This document shows positions 10,790-23,200 of a DNA stretch of 64,000 bases, one piece after another (position 1 is the first letter of the stretch; each line of letters begins with the position of its first letter). The DNA comes from Cunninghamia lanceolata (lineage: Eukaryota; Streptophyta; Pinopsida; Cupressales; Cupressaceae), in NCBI GenBank assembly GCA_027924645.1, contig BSBN01000213.1:32118501-32182500 (forward strand), read 5' to 3'. Below the pieces are notes generated by a model, which was given only the letters and a program-made list of their open reading frames with translations, searched no databases and had not been told where the DNA came from. The translations under genes and the position numbers were made by a program.

Positions 10790-12419
10790 TGTTAAAATCT
10801 TGACATACAGCATGTATGCCTATAAGCCTGTCAGCATCATCATATTTCAGGCGAACATAAAATATCCTCCTGCTGACCACTGTTCACTTCCTTGTTGGCA
10901 AGAAAACCACTACTTCACACCGATATGTATCATCCACTTTATCGCCTATTGGCAAGATATTGTTCATCGGCCAAGGGATACTGATTTACCCCTGACGACT
11001 AATGTCACCCTGATAGTTTTATCGGTCATATACCAATCAGCTAGACTTGACTTATCGGCCTGACTCAAAAGCACTTCCCCGATGTCCGATATCATCCTGA
11101 TATCTCTCTTCATCGGTCAAGTTGCCTATCGGCAACACTTCTCCTATCGGCCAAGCCGTAAAAAGTCTCTCTGACACTATTACTCCTGCCGATGCCGAAA
11201 CTCTTAACATCAGCAGGATAAATCTTCATCGGGTGATATTTGCAAATATCCTGATGACGATGACGTCACATGCACTTGATGATGATGTCGCCCGGATATA
11301 AGACACTTACATATTCTGCAGTATGATATGAAATGTCTGGTGATATTCTAATATCCTGATGACGAACTATAAGATCCTCCTCCTGTCCTTAGCCAAAAAG
11401 TGGCTTTGACTCCCGCATACGATAGCGATATGCGGATGATGGATACACATGAAAGATGATCCTGATGACAATATACACAGGAAGTATATATCCGACTTAT
11501 ATCATCCTGATGCATTCAAAACATGCAATTTTTGTAAGTTTCATGACCTGATCTGGATAGTGATATACACACAGATATCGATGCGATGCACACTGTTTGT
11601 AATGTCGCATGCAGATACTGTATATCCGTTAACTACAGACAAACTCACAAAACCTCACAATTCCACACAGAAAACATGATGATCAGGCCGGATCACCTTC
11701 TGATCACAACTTAGAAATTTATCCTCCTAACCCTAGCACATGAGGATGCTAGGATGATTCATAGCATGCTACCAACTGATCTCCCAAACATGAAATGCAT
11801 AAACAGAAAAACAAAATGCAAGCTAAACTAACATACATGACCTTTCCACCGATTCAGAGAATCAACCGGTGGAAGGGTTGAATGAATCCATTCACTTGTA
11901 ACCGAAAAGAAATCAATGTACATACAGCTTATAAACCAGATAAATGCAATTGATGAGATCTTTTGCTTTCACTAATAAAAATGCATACAAGTTTCACAGT
12001 CTAAATGTATCACAGATATCCTACTTCTGCAATGCTGGAAACAACAATGTCTTCCCTGTCTGAATTGCTCTGTAACTACCCTCTACAACCTCAACTCGAT
12101 CTCTTACTCATGCCATAATACTCATTCCCTAAACCCTAACTGATCTAAGATATATATAGTAATCTCCTACGAGTACTGCCAACTCGATTCCTAGCGGCTG
12201 GGAGCTTCCAAGCGGCTAGAGGGAGACAGCTCAGACAGCTCGACAACAAACTCCTAACTACCTGCACATTCTCCTAGGTTGATCTCATACATACGTATTG
12301 GTCCAATGGACCTTATTACATCATGAAGTCAAACATACTAAAAATAGACTTATGTCCTATCTTGTAGGGATGCTCCTGCACCACTTTGCCTATCATCTGT
12401 AGGAACAAAAGAAAGCACA
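10790..12419. mobile_element. Solo LTR of an unidentified family, inserted in E1 pol
   Basis: It starts TGTTAAAATCTTGACATAC and ends AAAGAAAGCACA, with a TSD TATCA at 10785-10789 and 12420-12424. The 1,630 bases carry no internal coding domain, as expected after LTR-LTR recombination. The first half holds Tat-LTR-like motifs: ATATCCTGATGACGA and TGACGTCA at 11261-11268. A TATATATAG stretch near 12150 would be the TATA box if the LTR is on the plus strand. The LTR plus TSD is 1,635 bases, a multiple of three. Small ORFs within are not credible genes. Confidence 0.85.
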
Positions 12420-12424
12420 TATCA

Positions 12425-12830
12425 TGATGAAAGTCCTTTCTAGATGATAGAAGAGATATTGGTGTGTAACAAGGGTAATCCTAAGAGTAACAAGAAAATC
12501 ACCCCAGGAACTGATTGCTTAGTTGAGTCAGATTATGAAATATCTGATGAAGATGGAGGCAATAATTTGTCCAAGTTTGAGGAATTTTTATCAAAGCAGA
12601 TTCAAAAGATGATACAACAGCAAAGATCCCCACAGGATGTTCTAATTGAGTGATGGTGCAGGTTACATGAAGCACCACATTCAGAAACTACTTGTTCATT
12701 ATGTTTGCATATTCTGGAGAAGCAGATGTTGCCTTGTTCAAAGGATCTTCCTTCTAATGGTAAAGAAGAAGGAATATCAGCTTCACATTAGCCAGATAAG
12801 GTGAAGTTTGAGAAAATTTAAACACCAAAA
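12425..12830 (+). pseudogene. E1 pol: second WCRLH finger-like module and linker
   Basis: The frame resumes with LVESDYEISDEDGG, FEEFLSKQIQKM and VLIE, a stop, then WCRLHEAPHSETTCSLCL. This parallels the module before the solo LTR in order and spacing (acidic segment, F-x2-FLSK-like or FEMHLSK segment, VLIE, finger). It therefore looks like an ancient tandem duplication, not an effect of the LTR insertion. Stops at 12651, 12788 and 12818 break it. Function unknown. Confidence 0.5.
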
Positions 12831-13409
12831 TTGAAATGGATATCAAATGGTGTAGCTGCCAGAGTTAAAAAGAAAAGAGAAGACCCAAATAAGCCTTTAA
12901 CTGAAGATAAGCCATGGATCCTTGGGTTTGATGGATCTAAATCAAAACAAGGGGCTGGAGTAGGAATAGATCTTATTGATCCAGCTGGTAAATCCTACTT
13001 AGCAGCATATAGATTGCAATTCCCATGCACAAATAATGTGATAAAGTATGAAGCCTTGATTCATGGGATATTGTTTGTACTCAGAAAGAAAGTAAAGATT
13101 CTGCATGTCTATGGAGACTCATAATTGGCAGTAAGACAAGTAAGAGGCATATATTCTTGTAATTACAAGAAGTTGTCCAATTATAGACATAGGGTATGGG
13201 ATCCGATAGAAGATTTTGATGCATTTAACATCACCCATGTGCCTAGAGAACAAAATCACAAGGCAGATGCCTTGGCCCAAGCCGCAAGTACTTTGGAACC
13301 ATTGTCCATATCTGGATTGAAGAGATTTTCAATTGAATTAGTGTCAGTACCCTCTGTACCAGACAATGTAGTTAACCTTCAAGTGTTTGATGATGACCAA
13401 CACATTTAG
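12831..13409 (+). pseudogene. E1 RNase H located upstream of RT (degraded)
   Basis: The motifs of a cellular-type RNase H are in order: KPWILGFDGSKSKQGAGVGI (first Asp), NNVIKYEALIHGI (Glu), LHVYGDS (Asp), then a stop at 13122 and NHKADALAQAAS (last Asp). The sequence matches the upstream RNase H of E2 (FFDGA, AEYEA, FGDSEL, ADFLA). It is separate from the usual RNase H after RT. Such a second domain is known in the Tat clade; here it lies between protease and RT. It would degrade the RNA strand of RNA-DNA hybrids. The internal stop kills this copy. Confidence 0.75.
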
Positions 13410-13837
13410 ACTTCATATCCAATAGAGATGTCTTTGATGCACAAATCATAGATGAAAGAAATGTGGAAGATCATATTTGGGAAAAAGAAGAGATTCTAGA
13501 GTTGCCCAGTAACAAGATTCCTAAGGGAATGATAGAGTTGGAAAGAGCATTTGATTTAGATAACATGCTGAAACAGAAAGATCTCCCTAAAGCAGATGGG
13601 GGAGAGTATTCACAAGTTAACATAGGACATGATGAAGAAAAAAGGAATGTCCTGATTGGAAAGGTGTGTACAGAAGAAGAAATGGAAGGGATAACCCAAG
13701 CACATAAAGATTATATTCATGTTATTGCCTAGACATATGATGAGTTGAAAACTTATGATACATCAATCATCACTCATACTATACCATTAAAGCCAGATAT
13801 CAAGCCTTTTAGATAGAAACAAAAACCTGTTAATGCT
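13410..13837 (+). pseudogene. E1 pol linker between RNase H and RT
   Basis: Translation in shifted frames gives EEILELPSNKIPKGMIELER, which matches E2 (EIIQLKTNKIPRGLVALER). HKDYIHVIA then leads into RT, matching KKYKHVFAWSYEDL. No catalytic domain is present; this is the conserved connector. Stops near 13408 and 13730. Confidence 0.6.
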
Positions 13838-14566
13838 TTGCTAGAGCCCATCATTTTTGAAGAAGTGAAGAAATTGCTTAATGCTTGGATCATATATCTT
13901 GTGAGACATTTTACATGGGTGGCTAACTTGGTTCCAGTAAGGAAGAAGAATGGTGACATTAGGTTGTGTGTAGACTTTAGAAATTTAAATAGAGCTTCTA
14001 AAAAGGATAATTATCCTTTGCCTTCTCTAGATGAAGTCTTGCAGATTGTAAATGGTGTAAAGATGATGTCATTTTTGGATGGTTTTTCAGGTTACAACCA
14101 AGTGATGGTAGAAAGATAGATAGATTAAAGACTGCATTCACCAATAAGTGGGGAATATTCACCTACAAGTGCATGCCTTTTGGATTCATAAGTGCTGGAG
14201 CCACTTTTTAACGAGTGATGGATATAGCTTTCAGAGGACTAATTGGTAAATGTAGTCATATACATGGATGACTTGACAGTTTTCTCTAAGGAGAGAGGGA
14301 ATCATGTGGAGGACCTCAGGAAGGTACTAAAGAAATGTGAACATTATGGAATATCCCTAAATCCTAAGAAATGCATATTTGGGCTAACCACAGGGAAGTT
14401 ATTAGGTCACCTGATAATAGAGAATGGGATCATCATTGACCCTGAGAGAGTAGAATCAATCATGAAGATACAGCTTCCTGGAAGTAAGAAATAGCTCAAA
14501 TCTTATTTTGGTAAGATTAATTTCGTTAGAAAGTTCATTACTAGTTTTGTAGAAATTGTCAGACCA
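13838..14566 (+). pseudogene. E1 reverse transcriptase (degraded)
   Basis: The RT blocks are recognisable: TWVANLVPVRKKNGDIRLCV, DFRNLN, DNYPLPSLDEV, FLDGFSGYNQV, AFTNKWGIFTYKCMPFG, and the active site VVIYMDDLTVFSK (intact YMDD, 14261-14272). These are followed by NPKKCIFGLTTGKLLGHLI and YFGKINFVRKF. Frameshifts near 14120 and 14240, a stop inside AGATF (near 14210) and one at 14492 make it non-functional. Synthesises cDNA from element RNA. Confidence 0.8.
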
Positions 14567-15043
14567 TTGAATGCCATGCTCAAGAAGGATGCCAAGATTG
14601 AGTGGACACCTGAAGCTAGAGCAGCTTTTGAAGATATCAAGAAAGCCATATCTAATGCTCCTATTCTAATTAGTCTAGATTATACCAAAGATTTTTACAT
14701 TTACTCATTTGCTTCAGAGAATACATTTGTAGCAGTATTAACACAAAGAAATGAGGCTAAAGAAGAAAATTCGATAGCCTTCATGAGTTGTCCTTTTAGG
14801 GATGCAGAACTCAGATACATGGATGTTGAAAGACGAGCTCTTTCTCTGGTCCGAGTAGTCAAGAAGTTTAGACATTACATCTTGAGAAGTAAAGTGATCG
14901 CTATAGTACTAGATATAATAGTAAAGATGCTTTTAATGCAAAGTGAACCAGGTGAAAAGAGAGCCAAATGGATTACTGTCCTCCAAGAGTATGATATGGA
15001 CATAACACCCATGAAATTAGTGAGAGGACAAGCCTTGAGTTAG
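14567..15043 (+). pseudogene. E1 RNase H downstream of RT (degraded)
   Basis: This is the usual gypsy RNase H following RT: WTPEARAAFEDIKKAISNAP, then FYIYSFASENTFVAVLTQ, where the first catalytic Asp of the usual D-A-S motif is replaced by Phe-Ala-Ser. It continues YMDVERRALSLVRVVKKFR and ends at VRGQALS with a stop at 15041. E2 also has FSFASFHTVAACLLQ at this point, so loss of the first Asp is shared. This suggests that the upstream RNase H carries the activity in this lineage (inference). Confidence 0.7.
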
Positions 15044-16365
15044 ATGATAGCTGAAATCGATCCTAACATCATGAGCCATCAATATGACATAAATACAAAG
15101 GAAACTGGAGAATGGTATTTAGACATTAGACATATCTTGATTACTAGAAGATGCCCTTCAAGGTTGCAAGCTTCACAGAGGAGAGCCTTAAAGATAAAAT
15201 CACAAAAATACATGATAAAAGGAGGATTCCTTTTCAAGAAGAACTATGAGGGAATATACCTTAGTTGCCTAGAAAGGCAAGAAGCAGACAAAGTGTTAAC
15301 ATAATTACATGACAAGTTTGGAACCACACATGGATCATACTTAGCTACCACTCATTCTATCCTTAGAGTAGGGTATTACTGGCCCACTATTTTTAAAGAT
15401 ACTTTTGAACACATCAAATGTTGTCATATGTGTCAGGTTGCTACAAATAGAGAAAGATATGCTACTTAGCCCTTGCAACTAGTGATGGAGATGCGCCCAT
15501 TTTCTCAATGGGGGATGGATTTCATAGGCCTATCAACCCTCCATCATCTTCAGGCCATAGGTATGTGTTGACTGTTACTGATTATTGTACCAGGTGGATT
15601 GAAGCTATCAAGAGTAAGACATGCAATGCTAAGGATGTGATCAAGTTCTTGGAAAGAAACATAGTAACTAGGTATGCAGTCCCTTATGCTTTAGTAAGTG
15701 ACAATGGATTTGTCTTTGCTTCAATAAGATTATCAAGTTGGGCTTTTGACCATGGAATTATTTTGAAGTTTTCTTCAAATTACTATCCTCAAGGGAATGA
15801 ATTAGCAGAATCTACAAACAAGAATTTGTTGAACATCATAAAGAAATTGATAGAAAAGAACCCAAGGGAGTGGAACACCCTATTAAAGTATGCCTTGTGG
15901 GTAGATAGAACCAAGATGAAGGCTGCATTAGGAAATTCTCCTTTTCACCTAGTATATGGGGTGGATCCCATCCTCCCTATTAACCTAAAGATCCCGACAT
16001 TGCAGTTTGCACAAGAATATCTAGGTATAGATAACAAACAAGAAGTCAGGTTGCTTCAGTTGATGCACCTAGAAGAAAAAAAGAATAGAACAATTGATCA
16101 ATTTGTTAAACATCAAGTTGTTGTCAAGTGTTGGTTTGACAAAAGAGCTAGAGTTAAGGCTTTTAGAATTTCAGATTTAGTTATTATGTGGGACAAAGCA
16201 CATGAAAGGAAAGGAGATCATGGTAAATTTGATAAACTTTGGATAGGTCCCTTTCAAGTTTTAGAAATCTTAGGAGACAGTACCTATAGGCTTAAGACTT
16301 TAACTGGTGAGGATGTCCCATTACCAGTTAATGGACAGTTCCTCAAGCATTATTTTCAAGCTTAA
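15044..16365 (+). pseudogene. E1 integrase (degraded)
   Basis: The zinc-binding HHCC region (THGSYLATTHSILRVGYYWP, then CCHMCQ, about 15320-15440) precedes the catalytic core. The core has Asp in VTDYCTRW, Asp in SDNG and Glu in NELAEST, so the DDE residues survive. The C-terminal part (DLVIMWDKA, GKFDKLWIGPFQV, VNGQFLKHYFQA) matches E2. Breaks are stops at 15302 and 15467 and a frameshift near 15500; the 3' half (15508-16365) is one open frame of 285 codons. Inserts element cDNA into the genome. Confidence 0.8.
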
Positions 16366-17172
16366 AATATTGTCATGTAAGTCATGTGTATCATAGTGTG
16401 CATATTGTATAGCTATCTGTATAGTTTTGGTTAGTCAAGATGATGCAACTTATCACCCTAAGAACACAACCAAATTGTTAAGATTCAAGTGATGAGCACA
16501 CATTCCTATATAGGTTATGACTCATTTTGAGAAGTATTGGTGATCAGGTATGTAATACCCTTTTCATCGGCGTGCCTTTTCTTGACCAAAGTGATTTTTC
16601 ACAATGACTCACCTAACAACCTTGGGTTTGTGGAACACAAAAGTATAGGTGTTAAGTGAAAAATCTAAAGGGACTCCTTTGCTACCAATGCAATCTCCAA
16701 CCTAAATCAGCAAGTGACCATGCCTTTCACATCAAGCTTACATGATGACATCATATGAACAGAAAGAATAAATATTGAAAATCCAAAAGGAATAAATTTA
16801 GGCCATCCAAGTAACTCTACCAGGGCTATAGACGCCTACTGGCAGTGGGGCTCTACTTAGGGGGATTGTATAGATAACATTGTCGGGGCTATAGACGCCT
16901 ACTGGCAACAAGGCTCTATCCAAGTTGGCTATGAGGGATACTCCCAAACTATGTAGCTTAACATCAGTTACTCATGTTTTCAACTTACTTTCAAGATGAG
17001 GATAATTAATCATTTGCACACACTTGATCCTTTGTTAGCATTGTTGCCATGATGAAAACCTTATCATTTAAAAAGATTTTAGTACTTGTACTTAGAAAGA
17101 GTTAAAATACTGTTAGAATATGATCACATCACTTGAATCATTAGAATTTGGTTATGTTCTTTGGTGGAAAGT
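16366..17172 (+). other. E1 3' untranslated region with a short repeat
   Basis: Non-coding between the integrase stop and the 3' LTR. The only structure I see is a direct repeat GGGCTATAGACGCCTACTGG followed by CA, near 16824 and 16885. The purine stretch GGTGGAAAG just before 17173 is a weak polypurine tract. Confidence 0.55.
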
Positions 17173-18627
17173 TGTTGTGTGGTTACATAACGTGCCCCAT
17201 TTTGCCTTGACAAAACAGGGACCCAACTTTTTCTCGCTACTTTGGCTTGTTGTTTTCTGCTTTGGGCAGTTTGGTAAAATTATTTATACATCTAACCCTG
17301 CAAGAGGGTGGATTTGCCACCATGATGAGGTCAATTGTCAAAGTCAGTATTTCATATTATTAACCTCATTGTTGGAAAGTGCATAGAATTCCAAGCAGGT
17401 TTGCCTTTTAGATCACCCCAAAATTGTCTAAGGGAAAAAAGTTATGTTGAGTCAAAGTTCAGTCAAACCTGATATTCCGAGGGGGGGTCATATTTCAAAC
17501 ATAAGTCATCTTAGACAAGATCACCCCGATATTGTATTATCACCTGATAATCACTTGATCCATGAAGTGTGACGTCAACTTTAAATGAAGAGCCGATATC
17601 TACCCATCAAACAACTTCAATTATCTTGCGGGGGGGTCATATTTTTAATATCCGTCATCTTACGAATATCACCCTCTTCGCAAATATCACCCTATGCCAA
17701 TATGACGATGACATCATCTAAATCCAATGAATGAAGTCACTCTGATGATGATGTCATTATTCCATTCTACCTCACGGAGGTATATATCCGTTGTCCATCA
17801 TATTCCTTAACATGACGGTGACGCCAATAAAACATAACGATTAAACAAGGTCGCTAGTACATTGACGTCACCCTGATCTTTTTCCAAGGGGTGTCATTTT
17901 ATTTGCGGGGTCATATTTTAAACATTCCCTGATCTTAGTTTCATGACCTGATATACATGTGGTCAGCATTGACCACATCACCCAATTCCTTTGCATTTAG
18001 TTTTGCTGCTCAAAGGTGGGGGGTCATTTTATCTGCGGGCGTCATATTTTGAATATCACCTGATCTTTCGAAGATCACCCCCTATTTCCTGGCATTAAAG
18101 GCACTTAAATGCGGTAGATGGATTCCCGCTGATTACGAATACAGATTGAACACTTGGCATCATCCATGAATTTCCTGTAGAAGATCAATGAATTTAATCG
18201 AGCCAACACAATTTTACGCTAATTTGTCCTGTTGATCTACTTTAAAGGTAAATTTTGAAGGTTATTTTCACTTACCTTGCAAAAAAATGAGAAATTACAG
18301 AGCAGAGAAGTCAAACCCTCATACAGCTACCTATTAACAGATTGGATCCTTTAGTGTAACGGAATAGGTGATCTTGAGCATCTGCAGCCCTTTTCTGTAA
18401 TCAACCATCTAACCCAAGAGGAAAGCACCGTCAAGTAAGTAACTGAAAACCCTCTTGTTTTTGTTTTCTACATGTTCAGGTAGTGGAATATACTTTCTTG
18501 TGGTTTGGCTTTGTGAGTATGCATATCATGATGAAGTAAAGAATAACAGATAGAAATGCATGATGTTGTATAAATGCATGTGGACATTGTAAGGTAAGAC
18601 AAATCATGTCTATTATAGGAATCCATA

Positions 18628-21600
18628 GCGGATCTTAGAAGGAATAGGTCTGACTTAGAGTTTCTCAAGCCTATGTTTTTTCAGCCCGAGGGGGTACAGT
18701 TTAAGTATGGCATCATTGGTGATACTCACCAAGGAGATACAAACCTGGAAGCATGGTTAATGAGAGTAGATCATGATAAGGATAATCCCATTCTGGATGG
18801 GGTATATGTTTCAAGAATGTGGCATGTAGCTGGCTTTTCGTATGCCATGGATACCCCAGAGCTGGTAGTGGAATGTGCTAGAAATTATAACCCTGAGACC
18901 AGGCGGGTGGAGAAACATGGAAGAATATATGCAGATTTCTCAATTAAGGGCATCATCGCCACTTTTAATTTGCCAGTTGGGAAAAAGGTGGTCAGTGTAG
19001 AATTACACAAGCTGGAAACAAAATATAATAATAATAAGGAGAATGCAAGGAAGAGGATGTATCAATGGAGGTCAAAGAGCAGCACATACACTGCATCGGC
19101 CAAATTGCCCGTACATTTATACAAATTTGATTTTGATGATGACTACCAGTATATGATTGCCCTGCTGAGCAAGATGACAAGTAAACCTCATTCTAGAAAT
19201 TTTGAGAACTAGATGTTTGGAATCATCTAGATGGTCCTATATGCAGATAACAGGCCATTATGGGCCAAGATCATCAGTGATGCACTGGATGAAGGAATGA
19301 GGAACTTGCGAGGCTAGACATGTTTGTTTTATATGACATCATATGTGGTGTACTCATGTGCTTATAAGGGAACCTTTGATGCTTTGAAGACAGTGGGTAA
19401 AGCTAGTGGTGATGCAGCTGATGCACACATATGGGACCACTATCCCCAGTTGCAAAGGAAAGATTACCTGCTGGACTATAAACTGGTAAATGATTCATTC
19501 TCCATGCATTTGGTCATAACCATGGAGGAGGATAGGACTAAAAGACTGAGCATGGAGGCTCAGGAAGTTGTTTATAGGCATGGGGCCTGGTTTATCCATT
19601 TTACCACCTTCTCATACATAAGGATAGAGGGATTTGAAGGACAACCTCTTATGCTGCCAAGATACCCTGCTGATGGGGTTGTCTTGATAGAATTTGTCAG
19701 ACATGTGTCTACCATAGTTGAAGCCTACAAGGAACAAAAGAAGATACCTTCGGTGTTATTTCCAGTGTCTATGGGCTGGTATATGTGCTCAGACTCAGAG
19801 AGCATAAAACATGTCATGGGAGGGCTGAAATTGATGTGCCTGCAGCCATTTCCCCTAGCCAGATCTTATGATCCTTATGGTCGGATCTAGAAAATAGTAG
19901 GAAAATTGATACATCAGAAGCATCTAGAGGATTTCTGGACTGACTGTGAGGATGAAGCTGAGGTGAGGAGAAGGAAGTACCAAAGGATCACCTTGAACAA
20001 AGTAAAGACCTTTGACTGCATCCTGATGCTAGCGCAACTGAGGAAGGATGATGGAAAGATTATGTCCAATGAATATCAGGACAAAAAGGTGTATAATTGC
20101 ACCATATCAGCCCCTGATCTTACATAGCCAGAGGATATATCCTTGGATCAGCTGATAGGTGGGGTGATATAGTTTACCCAAGCTTGGGTAGATGAGGAGA
20201 TAAACAGATTGAAGAAAAGAGGCATTTCCCTTATTGCTGATGCCAAATAGAAAAGGCAGGAAATAGCTGATGAGGAATATGATGATTTCCTCAGTGAAAA
20301 GAGAAAATCCAATGGGGAGAGGTTGCCTACATAAAAACAAAGGAAAGGTCCCCCTAGAGGTAAGAAAACTGAAGATGAACTGAAGGGGGTGATAATTGAA
20401 TGGATTGCCACACTAGCTACAGGTGCATCAACATCAGCTCAAGCATCTGCATCAGTTGCATAGCCTCTGATTGACAAACCAAAGACTAAGAGGATTTTGA
20501 GGCCAGCTGTTGAAACTACAGAAGTGCAGGTAGAGGGCCAAGCCTTGCAACATGATGTAGGAGAGGGTATCCCTTTGGAAGAAGAGCAGGTAAATAAGGA
20601 ACCTTAGGTGATGACCTGATGGTGGTCAGTAAGAAGAGGAGGGTGATGCCACTGATGTCACCACCCAAGAAACAAAGAATATCCATGAGGGGGGATATCA
20701 GGGCTGACCCTATTATATTGAGAGGAGCTGGTGGTGAAGCATTTAGGAAGGAACTGCAATATGATGTTCCGCTTCCCACCATAAGAAAGTTCAAAACTAA
20801 GAAGGCAGAGGAACAAACAAGAGAAGTGTTGAATGAAAGTTAGGGTGGTCCTTTTTCCTTAGAGGATACCGTAGACTTATTCAATGATGAAGTTGTTCAA
20901 AGTGTGGCCTCTCAATGAATGGAGACTCTCGCCTCCAACACCTGCATGACTCCTCATTGGACCCCATTAGCATGGATGGTAGTGTTGGAGGAAATAAAGC
21001 AAATAGAGGAAGAAGTGAAACAAAGTAGCCCAGAAAGGGAAGCCCAACAGATAGGGCTTGATAAGTTGGTTGATCAGGTGACTAGCCTTATTGTTGTAGA
21101 TTTAACATATAGGGGTGATGTAAGCCCTAAAGATAAAGCAGATGCACCTGATGAGATAGAAAAGATTGAAGTGGCCAAGAAAGTAGAAAAAGAAAGCAAT
21201 GCTCCTGATATGGGTCAACAACAACATGAGATACCCACAAAGTCAAAAATAGTAGAAGTTCAACAAAAGGGTGGGGCTGATAAAGATATATCAGGTGCTG
21301 CTGCTACTCAGATTAAGGAAGATCCAGGAGATGCCTCAGGAGCAAATGATAAATCAAGTCATGAGGACCCCAAGCCACATGATATTGATGCATCAGGTGT
21401 AGAATAAGAAATTACCCTTGATCAGGGTGATGCACAAGGCCAAAATACACAAACATCCATAGATGTCAATATGCCACTAGGTGAGGAAGGCAATAAAGAA
21501 GATGAAAGTCAGAAGGATGGAGTTCAATATCAGGTGTAGGATCATAATGTGGACATTCCATAGGATCCTCCTTTGAAGAAGGTAGCCCCTTAGCAAGAAG

Positions 21601-23003
21601 AAATACAACAAGATCCCCCTCAAGAGGAACTCCATGAGGAAGAAATTAAGAAAGTGCCTTCTCCACCAAGAATAGAAGCAGATATTGGAGAACAGGGTAG
21701 ACGTAATGTTGACAAAGATCACCAAGGATCTGGAGATGATGTGCCTCAATGGCTAGAAAGAGAAATAGGTATGGAACAAGGATCTGAAATCCAAGAATTT
21801 GATGTTTCAACCTTGTTCACTAAGACAATGATGAAGCCAAAGAGGAAGGCTAGATTAATATTGGCTATAAAGAGAGATCCTGCTATAGGTAGAAGGACTA
21901 CATAGGTAGCACTTCCCATGGTTGAGAAAGAGGACAAGATCACCCTAGAGGAATTCCAAATCACAACTATTGATTTGGGTTTTTCCAATGAGGACCAGGA
22001 GGGTCAAGAAGGGAAGGACATTATTGATTCTTTGACCCAAAGGGTAAAGAAGGAGAAAGAGAAAAATAAAATGCATAAGGATCACATTGTTCAGTTACAT
22101 TCTTACATAAAAGGGTTGATTAACCCTGATAATACACCAGTTGATCTGGCAGTCCCATTGACTATCATATCTCAAGAAGAGGTCACCAAGTTGGACCTAA
22201 TGAAACATGAGGCCATGATCATGGAGAAATGGATGCTGTCAGCCCTCACTGGAGCTGAGGATGTTTTGAGAACCTCCCTATAGAGATGGAATTCTTTAAG
22301 CAGTTTAAAGACAACGGTAGATAAAATACAAAATGAAATAGGAAAACGATCATTCCAATTGGAAAAGGACCTAACTGCTTTAAGTGAAATGAAGAGGATT
22401 GATCCTCAAGTCCTGATAAGAAACCAAGTGTTGGATAATAATACTGCCCTGCTGATAAGCATATGGTATGAAGATATCAGGTTTGAATGTGACATCTTGA
22501 AGAAATGCAGTGGCAAGCTTAGGGATATAAGCGTGAAGATGCATAGCATGATGGCGCATGAAGCAGAGATCCTTGAGACCCTAGAAGGAAAAGTAGAGGG
22601 CACAATTGAAAATTAGGATGCAGACTTTGCTATCAAAGCTCTGCATGATAATTTCAAGTTTGTAGCAGATGACCCCCTCACCCACCTGACGGAAGAAGTA
22701 ATGAATAAAATCACGAGGATAAAAGTCAGGGTAGAAATTTATAATGAGACTTTGAATAGTAGAAAAGGTAAGCTGGAAGTGCTCAAAGCTAAGTTCCAGT
22801 CTCAGAAGCATGCCATAACAAAAGCCAGAATCCAAGATGGGGGAGATGTGAATAAAATAGTACAGGCATATGAGCACATCAAGACAGCGATGAAGGTCCA
22901 TATACAGGAGGATATACATGAAAGTGATAGTAATACTGAAAGCAATGAAGATGAGGAGAATGTTGAAGAAGAATAAAATGAAGAGGATGAACCTTAAGAA
23001 TGA
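18628..23003 (+). pseudogene. LTR-borne degraded reading frame, copy 2
   Basis: Homologous to 1783-6161 over its whole length; the codon equivalent to the start ATG is GCG here. Long open stretches are 18673-19212, 19324-19890 and 20919-21407. There is one frameshift near 20605 (1 base missing versus copy 1). Private stops occur where copy 1 has Trp or Gln: at NFEN (19210), two further codons by 19320, 20332 and 22282. Conversely copy 2 reads through copy 1 stops such as the one after VEKH (2074). Five stops are shared with copy 1 (19888, 20170, 20916, 21561, 22614). Function unknown; non-functional as it stands. Confidence 0.7.
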
Positions 23004-23191
23004 ATGAAGATGTATCACCAAGAAGACATATGCATAAGGTACTCATAAACAATGAGTCATACAGATGGTTGCTAGCTGGCAACCTGTGCCATGAGGAAGA
23101 GTTGACTAGGTCATAAGGTAATTGTTAACTATTGATCTTAATTGACAAATCTTGACCATTGGTCAAATGTAACTACCTCCTCACCTTATTC

Positions 23192-23200
23192 TATAAAAGG
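23192..23200 (+). promoter_or_regulatory. TATA box of E1 3' LTR
   Basis: TATAAAAGG, equivalent to 6350-6358 in the 5' LTR. Confidence 0.6.
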
